Shown in pieces: positions 1 through 5,060 of a stretch of DNA of 5,060 bases. How positions within the stretch are numbered: the first letter of the stretch is position 1; the number at the start of each line of letters is the position of its first letter. The notes beneath the pieces were generated by a model. That model saw only the letters and a list, made by a program, of their open reading frames with translations. It was not told the DNA's origin and did not search any database. The DNA lies in the NCBI GenBank assembly GCA_027036655.1, contig JALWEC010000094.1:1-5060 (forward strand). The letters run 5' to 3'. The stretch is from Melioribacteraceae bacterium (lineage in GTDB: Bacteria > Bacteroidota > Ignavibacteria > Ignavibacteriales > Melioribacteraceae). The position numbers and the translations under genes were made by a program.

Positions 1-362
1 CTGTTTTGATGTTTGATGAGAAAATCGGCGGTTTGCCTGTTGTTGACGGAAAGGGCGATTTGGTCGGGATGCTTACCGAGCACGACGTCTTTAACGCTTT
101 AATTAGAATTACGGGCGCCAGAGTTCCGAGTTACCGCGTATCGATGTGCTTGCCTGACGAAGGGGGCGCGATTAAGGAAGTCTGCGATATTCTCGATAAC
201 TACAAACATAAGTGTATCAGTATTTTAAACACATATTATGAAGTGCGGGAAAATCGCCGTTCGGTAATTATTCGCTTCCAGACCGACAAAGAAAATATCG
301 ATAAAATTATTGCTCAGTTGGAAGAGAAGTTTGAAAATGTACAGATGATTGAGGAACTTTAA
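1..362 (+). CDS. CBS domain plus ACT-like domain protein, AcuB-like (3' end only)
   Basis: The gene enters from the left edge. The reading frame is open from base 3, so the ATG at 9 is an internal Met rather than the start, and only the last 120 or so codons are present. The first 35 residues are the end of a CBS domain, with the hallmark run IGGLPVVDGKGDLVGMLTEHD (second strand, turn, then the T-E-H-D helix start). The remaining 80 or so residues look like an ACT-type regulatory domain: a beta strand RVSMCLP, a G-A-I-K-E-V helix as in ACT ligand-binding folds, and a strand SVIIRFQT. CBS followed by ACT is the architecture of AcuB-like proteins, which are cytosolic ligand sensors (adenine nucleotides for CBS, often amino acids for ACT). 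The ligand here is unknown. The gene converges on the amidase gene and ends 51 nt before the shared hairpin. The domain call is good; the physiological role is not determined. Confidence 0.85.
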   Translation, partial: VLMFDEKIGGLPVVDGKGDLVGMLTEHDVFNALIRITGARVPSYRVSMCLPDEGGAIKEVCDILDNYKHKCISILNTYYEVRENRRSVIIRFQTDKENIDKIIAQLEEKFENVQMIEEL

Positions 363-413
363 GAAGGTTTTGTAAATATTTATTTAAGATTATTTATAAT
401 ATCATCCGAATCA

Positions 414-442
414 AAATAGCCCTTTATTCAAAAGGGCTATTT
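414..442. terminator. Bidirectional intrinsic terminator between convergent genes
   Basis: A perfect 12-bp stem (AAATAGCCCTTT paired with AAAGGGCTATTT) closes a 5-nt loop, ATTCA. The stem ends in T-rich sequence on both sides: TTTCATTTT on the plus strand, and TTTTG on the minus strand. It lies 51 nt after the stop of the plus-strand CBS-ACT gene and begins 4 nt after the stop of the minus-strand amidase gene. It is therefore well placed to end both transcripts. Confidence 0.85.
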
Positions 443-446
443 CATT

Positions 447-1223
447 TTAATCTTTTGCCGAAATTAATTTAACATCCTCAAGGAAAGGAAATTTTTTCCT
501 TATTTTATTTACTTCCTCTACGTCAATATCATAAACAATAATTTTCTCGTCATTGAAATTTCTAACCAAATCTTCGCCTGCCGGAGAAACAATACACGTT
601 GAGCCGCTGTAACTGTTGTACGGGTCATCTCCGGTTCGGTTAACTCCGATAAAATATGCAAGCTGTTGTACCGCTGTCGCTTGCGTGAGCAATTCCCAAT
701 GCGCGATTCTCGGAACGGGCCAGTTAGCAATGTTTACAAGGACTTCGGCGCCTTTAAGAGCTAGAAGTCTGTAAAGTTCGGGGAATCGTAAATCGTAACA
801 AATCGAAAGCCCGAAGCGGATATGTCCTATTTTTGTAACGACAATTTCCTTCCCGGCGCTGAAATGTTTGTCTTCGTTTGTCATAGAGAAGGGATGTATT
901 TTGCGGTACCGCGCCTTTATCAGTCCGTTCTCGTCAAAGTGAATCAGCGTATTGTAAAACTTGTCTTCATATTTCTCAATCAGTCCGCCGAAAACGTTTA
1001 TTTTATTATCGGCGGAAAGCTTAAGGAAATAACGCATCGATTCGCCGTCAATTTCTTCGGCAAGCTGTTCAACATTCATGGAAAATCCCGTAAAAGAAAG
1101 TTCCGGAAATATTAATAATTCAATTTCGCTAAGATTAATCTTTTCAAGAAGGGAATTTACTTTTTCGATTGATTCCTTTTTGTCTTCCCAAATCGGGGAG
1201 AACTGTACCAAGCCGATTTTCAT
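447..1223 (-). CDS. Nitrilase-superfamily amidase, omega-amidase (YafV/Nit2)-like
   Basis: This is a 258-residue cytosolic carbon-nitrogen hydrolase, the usual length for the YafV/Nit2 group (E. coli YafV is about 256). The Glu-Lys-Cys catalytic triad is visible: E41 in FPELSFTGF, K108 in YRKIHPF and C142 in SICYDLRFPELYR. The segment NWPVPRIAHWELL, followed by A-V-Q-x-x-A-Y-x-x-G-x-N-R-x-G, closely matches what I recall of YafV. Members of that group hydrolyse the omega-amide of alpha-ketoglutaramate or ketosuccinamate, which are by-products of glutamine or asparagine transamination and methionine salvage. The ATG at 1223 is chosen because AGGAAA lies 7 nt upstream (1231-1236) and the protein begins directly with the first beta strand, KIGLVQF. 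It is the last gene of the minus-strand cluster, 84 nt after trmH, and is followed at once by the 414-442 hairpin. Superfamily is certain; exact substrate is inferred. Confidence 0.88.
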   Translation of the reverse strand: MKIGLVQFSPIWEDKKESIEKVNSLLEKINLSEIELLIFPELSFTGFSMNVEQLAEEIDGESMRYFLKLSADNKINVFGGLIEKYEDKFYNTLIHFDENGLIKARYRKIHPFSMTNEDKHFSAGKEIVVTKIGHIRFGLSICYDLRFPELYRLLALKGAEVLVNIANWPVPRIAHWELLTQATAVQQLAYFIGVNRTGDDPYNSYSGSTCIVSPAGEDLVRNFNDEKIIVYDIDVEEVNKIRKKFPFLEDVKLISAKD

Positions 1224-1263
1224 AATTATGTTTCCTGAATTAATTTAGAAACTCCGGTTTAAT

Positions 1264-1295
1264 TTTATAGAATTTAACTCGGAAAGACAAATCAA
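1264..1295 (-). promoter_or_regulatory. Possible promoter for the amidase gene
   Basis: The 84-nt gap after trmH holds, on the minus strand, TATAAA (1269-1264), preceded by TTGTCT (1290-1285, spacer 15) or TTGATT (1295-1290, spacer 20). Neither spacing is ideal for a sigma-70 promoter, and AT-rich gaps produce such matches by chance. The gap is the longest inside the cluster, so an internal promoter is plausible but unproven. Confidence 0.25.
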
Positions 1296-1307
1296 AAATC
1301 AATGATT

Positions 1308-1898
1308 TTATTTGTCGCTCCATTCGTCAATCATGCTTTCGATTTGATCGGCGGGCAGTTCGGATTTTTCATACATTCCAGCGGCAAGTCTCTGGCGCTG
1401 TGCTTCGTATAAAATAACCGCTGTGGCAACCGAAACATTTAAGCTTTGTATCATTCCGTGCATGGGAATATAAATTAAGCCGTCGGATAGTTCCGCCGCT
1501 TCATCGGAAACGCCTCTGTGCTCGTTTCCCATTACTATCGCAATCTTTTCCGTGAAATCAACATCGTAAATATTTTTTGCGGTTTCATCAAGCATGGTGG
1601 AGTAAATCTTAAATCCTTCTTTTCGCAGCGAAGCAAAGCATTCTGCCGTATCGGAAAAACGTTCTTTCTCAATCCATTTGTTGGCTGAGGAAGAGGAAAT
1701 TCTGCTTATTTTCGGGAAAGATTCCGTATTGTAAAGGAGCGAAATTTTCGGGACGCCTACTGCGTCGCACGTCCGGAATATCGCGCTTACGTTATGCGGG
1801 TCGTGAACGTTTTCAATTACAACGCGCAACGAATGCTGACGCTCCTTTACGACGCGCATAATTTTATTCAATCTTTTTTCGGTTAAAAATTCTCTCAT
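1308..1898 (-). CDS. trmH: tRNA (guanosine-18-2'-O)-methyltransferase TrmH
   Basis: This SPOUT (SpoU-family) enzyme uses S-adenosylmethionine to methylate the 2'-OH of G18 in the tRNA D-loop. At 196 residues it matches the short Thermus thermophilus TrmH (about 194) from end to end, including the C-terminal helix (AGMYEKSELP, then IDEW). Motif 1 is NVHDPHNVSAIFRTCDAVG with N36 and the catalytic-type R42. Motif 2 is VMGNEHRGVS at 122-131, and motif 3, the knot loop, is IPMHGMIQSLNVSVATA at 144-160 followed by ILYEAQRQR. The N-terminal RVVIENVHDPHN distinguishes it from TrmL and RlmB. Its ATG overlaps the stop of the upstream HicB-like gene in an ATGA, and no Shine-Dalgarno sequence is seen just upstream, so translation probably depends on coupling to the upstream gene. 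High confidence in the function. Confidence 0.93.
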   Translation of the reverse strand: MREFLTEKRLNKIMRVVKERQHSLRVVIENVHDPHNVSAIFRTCDAVGVPKISLLYNTESFPKISRISSSSANKWIEKERFSDTAECFASLRKEGFKIYSTMLDETAKNIYDVDFTEKIAIVMGNEHRGVSDEAAELSDGLIYIPMHGMIQSLNVSVATAVILYEAQRQRLAAGMYEKSELPADQIESMIDEWSDK

Positions 1899-2122
1899 CG
1901 TTTGTTGAAAACAAGTTTGTAGATTGTTTGGTTATTTTCTTTGCGGGCTAAATCTATTTTTATCTTTTTTTTATTTTCAAGTCCGAGGTAAAACATCAGC
2001 AGTTCAATAACTTTCTCTATCGCTTCATCCTCGGTGTGCGCCCAGCTTTCGGCTTCGTTGAGAGAAGGAATCTTAGCGTCATATCCATCGTCGGTTTGGG
2101 TAACGATTAAATCCAATATCAT
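1895..2122 (-). CDS. Small HicB-like (antitoxin-fold) protein, no HicA partner
   Basis: This 75-residue protein is almost certainly expressed. Its ATG shares a base with the deoC stop (TAATG), a good AAAGG Shine-Dalgarno sits 6 nt upstream inside the last deoC codons (2129-2133), and its stop overlaps the trmH start (ATGA). The sequence fits the HicB N-terminal domain: a strand (ILDLIVTQTDDG), then YDAKIPSLNEAESWAHTEDE, matching the family pattern G-Y-x-A-x-x-P-x-L followed by a T-x-x-E-A helix, then AIEKVIELLMFYLGL. It lacks the C-terminal DNA-binding (RHH or HTH) domain of full HicB antitoxins, and no HicA-like double-stranded-RNA-binding toxin gene is adjacent. The tail after residue 50 is Lys/Asn rich and ends in a likely beta strand, TIYKLVF. 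I infer a free-standing HicB-fold protein with a non-toxin role or a ligand-binding role. The fold assignment is moderate and the function unknown. Confidence 0.75.
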   Translation of the reverse strand: MILDLIVTQTDDGYDAKIPSLNEAESWAHTEDEAIEKVIELLMFYLGLENKKKIKIDLARKENNQTIYKLVFNKR

Positions 2123-2991
2123 TAATAACCTTTCGAGTTGTCGGTTTGTCCCGTGGCGATTTTAACGCTTGCGCTTGCTCCGATTCTATCCGCGCCGCTC
2201 CAAATCATCTTTTGCGCGTCCTCAGCCGAGCGGATTCCGCCCGATGCTTTAACGCCCATCGCGCTTCCTACAACGTACTTCATCAAAGCTACGTCGCCGG
2301 CGGTTGCACCTCCTTTACTGAAGCCGGTGGAGGTTTTAACAAAATCCGCGCGGGCTTCTTTTGAGATTAAACACGCCTTAACTTTTTCTTCGTCCGTAAG
2401 TAACGCCGTTTCGATAATCACTTTGCATATTGCGCCATGTTTATGCGCGGCGCGTACAACTTGGTTAATGTCGTTGAAAACATAATCAAAATCGCCGGCT
2501 TTCAATTTACCTACGTGGATTACCATATCAATTTCTTCGGCGCCTTCTTCGAGAGCTTGTTCGGCTTCCCAGCGTTTAACTTCGGTGGTGGTCGCTCCGA
2601 GGGGAAATCCGATAACCGTACAGACTTTCACATCCGTCTCTTTTAAAATTTCGTAGCTCTGTTTTACATAACTCGGATTGATGCAGACCGACGCAAAATG
2701 GTAATCGCGAGCTTCATGGCAAAGCTTTGTAACGTCGTCCGGAGTCGCTTCGGGCTTTAGAAGCGTGTGGTCAATCATTCTTGCGATTTCTCTGTTCGGC
2801 AGTTCATCCCCGATCCCCGGTCCCGCCGCGATTCTATCCGCGCCGGTTTGAATAATATTTTGAACGGCTTCCGGCTGGTCAACAATATTCCTTTCCCAAC
2901 CCTCGCAAGTGTTGTATGTGCAGTAAAAATCATGTAAAGCTTTTTCGGTAAAAACTTGATTAACGACTTTGTCGATTAAAGAACTTCCCAT
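2122..2991 (-). CDS. deoC: Deoxyribose-phosphate aldolase with N-terminal extension
   Basis: DeoC cleaves 2-deoxy-D-ribose 5-phosphate to glyceraldehyde 3-phosphate and acetaldehyde in deoxynucleoside catabolism. The class I aldolase TIM barrel starts at about residue 70 with MIDHTLLKP. Key residues by comparison with E. coli DERA are D155 (EIDMVIHVG), K190 ([10 protein letters not shown]), the Schiff-base K219 (VKTSTGF) and K248 (VKASGGIRS), and the phosphate loop is [10 protein letters not shown] at 266-275. The protein has 289 residues against about 220-260 for typical members. The excess is an N-terminal region of about 70 residues with C24, C29 and a [12 protein letters not shown] segment that mirrors the C-terminal phosphate loop. 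I keep the long start at 2991 because it sits 3 nt after the folD stop, the extension has protein-like sequence, and the next Met (M72) has no clear ribosome site and would cut into strand 1. The start itself has only a weak GAGA upstream, suggesting translational coupling to folD. Confidence 0.93.
   Translation of the reverse strand: MGSSLIDKVVNQVFTEKALHDFYCTYNTCEGWERNIVDQPEAVQNIIQTGADRIAAGPGIGDELPNREIARMIDHTLLKPEATPDDVTKLCHEARDYHFASVCINPSYVKQSYEILKETDVKVCTVIGFPLGATTTEVKRWEAEQALEEGAEEIDMVIHVGKLKAGDFDYVFNDINQVVRAAHKHGAICKVIIETALLTDEEKVKACLISKEARADFVKTSTGFSKGGATAGDVALMKYVVGSAMGVKASGGIRSAEDAQKMIWSGADRIGASASVKIATGQTDNSKGY
2181..2845 (-). repeat. Intragenic direct repeat in deoC (two 17-nt identical copies)
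   Basis: The 17-mer CGATTCTATCCGCGCCG (plus-strand reading) occurs at 2181-2197 and again at 2829-2845, both inside deoC and in the same codon register. They encode G-A-D-R-I in the C-terminal phosphate loop (266-270) and in the N-terminal extension (50-54). The protein similarity extends about ten residues upstream with no gap (residues 41-56 against 257-272). Confidence 0.8.
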
Positions 2992-2994
2992 AAT

Positions 2995-3876
2995 TTAAAT
3001 CTCATTTTGTTTGATAAACGCATTATAAGTATTTTGGAGGAGCATTGCAATAGTCATTCTTCCAACTCCGCCGGGAACCGGAGTAATGTAAGCCGCTTTT
3101 TGTGAAACGGAATCAAAATCAACGTCTCCGACAATTTTATACCCTTTTTTGCTTTCGGGCGAATCAATTCTGTTTATGCCTACATCAATAACTGTAACTC
3201 CTTCCTTAACCATTCCGGCGGTAATGAAATTCGGCTTGCCTATTGCGGCGATAAGAATATCAGCATGCTTGGTAAATTCCGAAATATCCTTAGCCGCCGA
3301 ATGAACGACGGTAACTATTGAGTTTGCATTCTCATTTTTCTGAAGCAGCATATTGGCAATGGGTTTGCCGACAATGTTGCTTCTTCCCACTACTACAACG
3401 TGCTTTCCCGAAGTTTCAATTTTGTATCTTTTCAGCAATTCCACAATACCGTACGGTGTGCATGGATAAAAAGTTTCCAACCCGATAACCAGCTTCCCGA
3501 CATTAACCGGATGAAAACCATCCACATCTTTTTCGGGCAGGATTGCCTCGATAACCTTTTGCTCCGAAATGTGAGAGGGAAGAGGCAGCTGTACTAAAAT
3601 TCCGTTTGTGTTTTTATCGGCGTTATATTTCCGGACAATCTCAATCAATTCTGTTTCGGCAGTTTTTTCGGGAAGAATTTCCACTACGGAATTCATACCG
3701 ATTTTTTCGCAGGCTTTATTTTTGGAATTTACATAAACCTGCGATGCGGGGTCTTCGCCGACTAAGATAGCCGTTAATCCCGGAACGCCGAGTCCTTTTG
3801 ATTTTGCTTCTTCAACTTTAATTTTCAGTTCGGATTTAATTTCATCCGAGATTTTTTTGCCGTCGATTATCGTCAT
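2995..3876 (-). CDS. folD: Bifunctional methylenetetrahydrofolate dehydrogenase / methenyltetrahydrofolate cyclohydrolase
   Basis: FolD interconverts 5,10-methylene-, 5,10-methenyl- and 10-formyl-tetrahydrofolate in the cytosol, supplying formyl groups for purines and initiator tRNA and making NADPH (or NADH). The 293-residue length is normal. The N-terminal catalytic domain shows Y48 and K52 in YVNSKNKACEKIG, the general catalytic pair, then GILVQLPLP (92-100) and KDVDGFHPVNVGKL (116-129). The Rossmann domain begins at PCTPYGIVELL and has the nucleotide motif VVVGRSNIVGKP (161-172), then DVGINR, GDVDF and the C-terminal signature ITPVPGGVGRMTIAMLLQNT. The start at 3876 has an AAAGG site 10 nt upstream (3887-3891), directly after the ymdB stop. 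The gene follows ymdB by 16 nt and precedes deoC by 3 nt. All signature residues are present and the call is firm. Confidence 0.97.
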   Translation of the reverse strand: MTIIDGKKISDEIKSELKIKVEEAKSKGLGVPGLTAILVGEDPASQVYVNSKNKACEKIGMNSVVEILPEKTAETELIEIVRKYNADKNTNGILVQLPLPSHISEQKVIEAILPEKDVDGFHPVNVGKLVIGLETFYPCTPYGIVELLKRYKIETSGKHVVVVGRSNIVGKPIANMLLQKNENANSIVTVVHSAAKDISEFTKHADILIAAIGKPNFITAGMVKEGVTVIDVGINRIDSPESKKGYKIVGDVDFDSVSQKAAYITPVPGGVGRMTIAMLLQNTYNAFIKQNEI

Positions 3877-3892
3877 TTTAAATTAACCTTTG

Positions 3893-4693
3893 TCAGTCCG
3901 ATGTTTTATCAAATTCCGGAATAAAAATCCGCTCGATACTTTTAGCTCTTCCGGTGTCTGAATCAATTTTTGCGATAATTCCGGCAAGGTGCAAATTATC
4001 CTGAGCGGTTTGATATTTCTGCGGAGTGGAATATAAAAATCTGTTAACAGCCGCTTCGGTTTTCATACCGATTACGGAATCGTACGGTCCGGTCATCCCG
4101 ACATCCGTGATATACGCCATTCCGTTTGCGGTAATCCGTTCGTCGGCGGTTTGAATGTGAGTGTGTGTCCCGATAAACACGCTTACGTCTTTCTCGATGA
4201 ATGCTGCTAGAGCTAACTTTTCCGCCGTTGTTTCGGCGTGGAAATCAACGAAAATGTTTTTCGTTTCCTGCTTGATTCTTTTCAAAATTCTTTCGGCGGC
4301 ACGGAAGGGGCAGTCGATTGTAGGCATAAAAGAGCGTCCCTGCAGATTAATAACCGCGACTTTCCCTTTTTTAGTTTCGGCGATGTAGTAGCCGTTCCCG
4401 TAAGTCCCGAGAGGGTAGTTCAGCGGGCGCAGAACCTTGTTGTTCTTCTTCATGTACTCCTGCGATTGGTGTCTGTCCCACGAGTGATTTCCTCCCGTAA
4501 TAACATGAACGCCGAGATTAAAAAGAATTGAGCCTTCTTTTTCCGTGCAGCCCTTTCCGTCCGCCGAGTTTTCAGCGTTTACGATTACCAAGTCGGCGTT
4601 GTGCTTTTTTATTAGTCCGGGCAGCCAGGTTTCAACCATGTTCATTCCCGGCGTTCCGACAATATCTCCGATAAATAAAATATTTATTAACAT
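3893..4693 (-). CDS. ymdB: YmdB-family metallophosphoesterase (TIGR00282-type)
   Basis: The protein resembles Bacillus subtilis YmdB (not the unrelated E. coli macrodomain YmdB), a dinuclear-metal phosphodiesterase active on 2',3'-cyclic nucleotides and linked in Bacillus to biofilm and motility decisions. Length is 266 residues, normal for the family. All expected metal ligands are visible: D10 (LFIGDIVGTPG), E41 and N42 (VNAENSADGKG), N69 and H70 (TGGNHSWD), H152 (VDFHAETTAEK), and H177 and H179 (GTHTHIQTAD). The family signatures INLQGRSFMP and YITDVGMTGPYDSVIGM are intact. No signal peptide is seen, so it is cytosolic. The ATG at 4693 follows an AAAGGA site (4698-4703) at a short 4-nt distance. 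It is the first gene of the tight cluster, so its upstream gap should hold the main operon promoter. Family membership is firm; the in vivo substrate in this organism is not known. Confidence 0.95.
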   Translation of the reverse strand: MLINILFIGDIVGTPGMNMVETWLPGLIKKHNADLVIVNAENSADGKGCTEKEGSILFNLGVHVITGGNHSWDRHQSQEYMKKNNKVLRPLNYPLGTYGNGYYIAETKKGKVAVINLQGRSFMPTIDCPFRAAERILKRIKQETKNIFVDFHAETTAEKLALAAFIEKDVSVFIGTHTHIQTADERITANGMAYITDVGMTGPYDSVIGMKTEAAVNRFLYSTPQKYQTAQDNLHLAGIIAKIDSDTGRAKSIERIFIPEFDKTSD

Positions 4694-4736
4694 AAATTCC
4701 TTTGTTTTCTTTAGTTACCAAGCGGTATGATTTATA

Positions 4737-4742
4737 ATTATA
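4737..4742 (-). promoter_or_regulatory. Possible -10 element of the ymdB-folD-deoC operon
   Basis: A perfect TATAAT on the minus strand ends 43 nt upstream of the ymdB start codon, a normal distance for a short leader. The surrounding sequence is almost pure A/T, so the match could be chance, and no TTGACA-like box is seen at the expected spacing. Organisms of the Bacteroidetes type use a different consensus (TAnnTTTG), which I do not find here on this strand. Confidence 0.3.
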
Positions 4743-4861
4743 ATAAAAATTTAAACTATTAATATATCGAAAAGAGCCGAATAATCGACATAAGTTTAAG
4801 CGTTTGTTCAAAATATTTTTGATGAAACGATGCTAGGATTTTTAGGAAAGGTGTAGTAATA

Positions 4862-4900
4862 ATGAAAAATAGGACGCTGATTATTTTGATTCTATTATGA
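4862..4900 (+). CDS. Possible 12-codon mini-ORF, signal-peptide-like; perhaps a gene remnant
   Basis: ATG at 4862 opens a 12-codon frame, MKNRTLIILILL, ending in TGA at 4898-4900. An AGGAAAGG sequence (4844-4851) lies 10 nt upstream, a strong ribosome-binding match. Two basic residues followed by a run of Ile and Leu is what the first residues of a secretion signal look like. After the TGA the same frame stays open for 37 more codons, to a TAG at 5012-5014, but that stretch is Phe- and Tyr-rich as expected from T-rich DNA and resembles no protein I know. It could be the stump of a decayed secreted-protein gene, a tiny membrane peptide, or chance. Low confidence. Confidence 0.22.
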   Translation: MKNRTLIILILL

Positions 4901-4920
4901 TTGACGATGATAAGAATCAA
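4886..4920. repeat. Small inverted repeat (8-bp arms, 19-nt loop)
   Basis: TTGATTCT (4886-4893) and AGAATCAA (4913-4920) are perfect inverse complements. The loop is long and the arms AT-rich, with no T-run directly after, so this is a poor terminator. It spans the stop codon of the mini-ORF. It could be a protein-binding site or chance. Confidence 0.25.
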
Positions 4921-5060
4921 TGATTTTCATTATTTTTACGGGAAATATTTTTTATTGTTTATCCGTTTTTCCCCTCATTCTTTTGCGTCAATAAACTTCA
5001 GCTTCTCCGTGTAGGATTACCGCTATAGACGCTTAAAATATTTCTCTGTATTGTTGTAAT

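Larger units (their letters stand above)
4694..5060. other. Gene-poor intergenic stretch upstream of ymdB
   Basis: These 367 bases contain no convincing gene. The part nearest ymdB is very AT-rich and should carry the operon promoter and leader. A TATAAT hexamer lies on the minus strand at 4742-4737, but no matching -35 box stands 16-18 nt upstream. Around 4844-4900 on the plus strand there is a strong ribosome-site-like sequence and a 12-codon ORF (listed separately). The last 100 bases have short open stretches on the minus strand that could be the tail of a gene beyond the edge (for example one ending in TAA near 5034-5036 or TGA near 4998-5000), but nothing in them is recognisable. No tRNA, riboswitch or repeat array was seen. 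Confidence 0.5.

Noticed and set aside
1295..1309. Small hairpin AAAATC-AAT-GATTTT at the trmH stop, a possible terminator between trmH and the amidase gene
   Set aside because: The stem has only 6 bp, almost all A/T with one G-C pair and a 3-nt loop. It is too weak to be called a terminator.
1895..2122. A full HicAB toxin-antitoxin system
   Set aside because: No HicA-like ORF lies on either side, since the neighbours are clearly deoC and trmH, and the HicB-like protein lacks a DNA-binding domain.
2138..2646. Open frames on the plus strand across deoC
   Set aside because: They lie opposite a clear, full-length enzyme gene, have no recognisable motifs, and reflect codon bias of the true minus-strand gene.
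4814..4821. TATTTTTG on the plus strand matches the Bacteroidetes -7 consensus TAnnTTTG upstream of the mini-ORF
   Set aside because: No TTG-type -33 element is found at the expected 17-23 nt upstream, and the region is AT-rich.
1297..4927. The 13-mer AATCAATGATTTT occurs in two intergenic places (1297-1309 and 4915-4927)
   Set aside because: The sequence is short and AT-rich, and a chance match of this size within 5 kb is not surprising. The flanks do not match and no other copies were noticed.
4984..5032. GCGTC and GACGC short inverse pair near the right edge, a possible hairpin or RNA gene
   Set aside because: The arms are only 5 bp with a loop of about 38 nt, and no cloverleaf or known RNA pattern fits.

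Overview
The window looks like an ordinary chromosomal segment of a bacterium with moderate to low GC content and AT-rich intergenic spacers. No plasmid, phage, IS, CRISPR or RNA-gene signal was seen. The gene set (AcuB-like CBS-ACT protein, Bacillus-type YmdB phosphodiesterase, FolD, DeoC with an N-terminal extension, TrmH of the short Thermus-like length, YafV/Nit2-like amidase) would fit a free-living anaerobe or facultative anaerobe. My guess is the FCB group, for example an Ignavibacteria-like lineage, but this is inferred from general protein character only and is weak.

Layout: positions 1-362 (+) hold the 3' end of a CBS/ACT regulatory-domain gene. It converges on a minus-strand cluster, and a perfect 12-bp hairpin at 414-442 lies between them and probably terminates both. 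The minus-strand cluster, in order of transcription, is ymdB (4693-3893), 16 nt gap, folD (3876-2995), 3 nt gap, deoC (2991-2122), 1-nt TAATG overlap, a 75-residue HicB-like protein (2122-1895), 4-nt ATGA overlap, trmH (1898-1308), 84 nt gap, nitrilase-family amidase (1223-447). The first five are packed so tightly that they are almost certainly one operon. The amidase may be read through or may have its own promoter in the 84-nt gap. Positions 4694-5060 hold no confident gene, only the presumed ymdB leader/promoter region, a 12-codon signal-peptide-like mini-ORF on the plus strand and a small inverted repeat.

The operon joins housekeeping functions: folate one-carbon interconversion (FolD), deoxyribonucleoside carbon salvage (DeoC), tRNA Gm18 methylation (TrmH), cyclic-nucleotide or RNA-related phosphodiesterase activity (YmdB) and amide hydrolysis. 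There is no obvious single pathway. The most notable items are an internal echo in DeoC, whose N-terminal extension repeats the C-terminal phosphate-loop segment in register and with a 17-nt identical stretch, and an orphan HicB-like ORF overlapping the genes on both sides. I see no evidence of a wholly new multi-gene system here.
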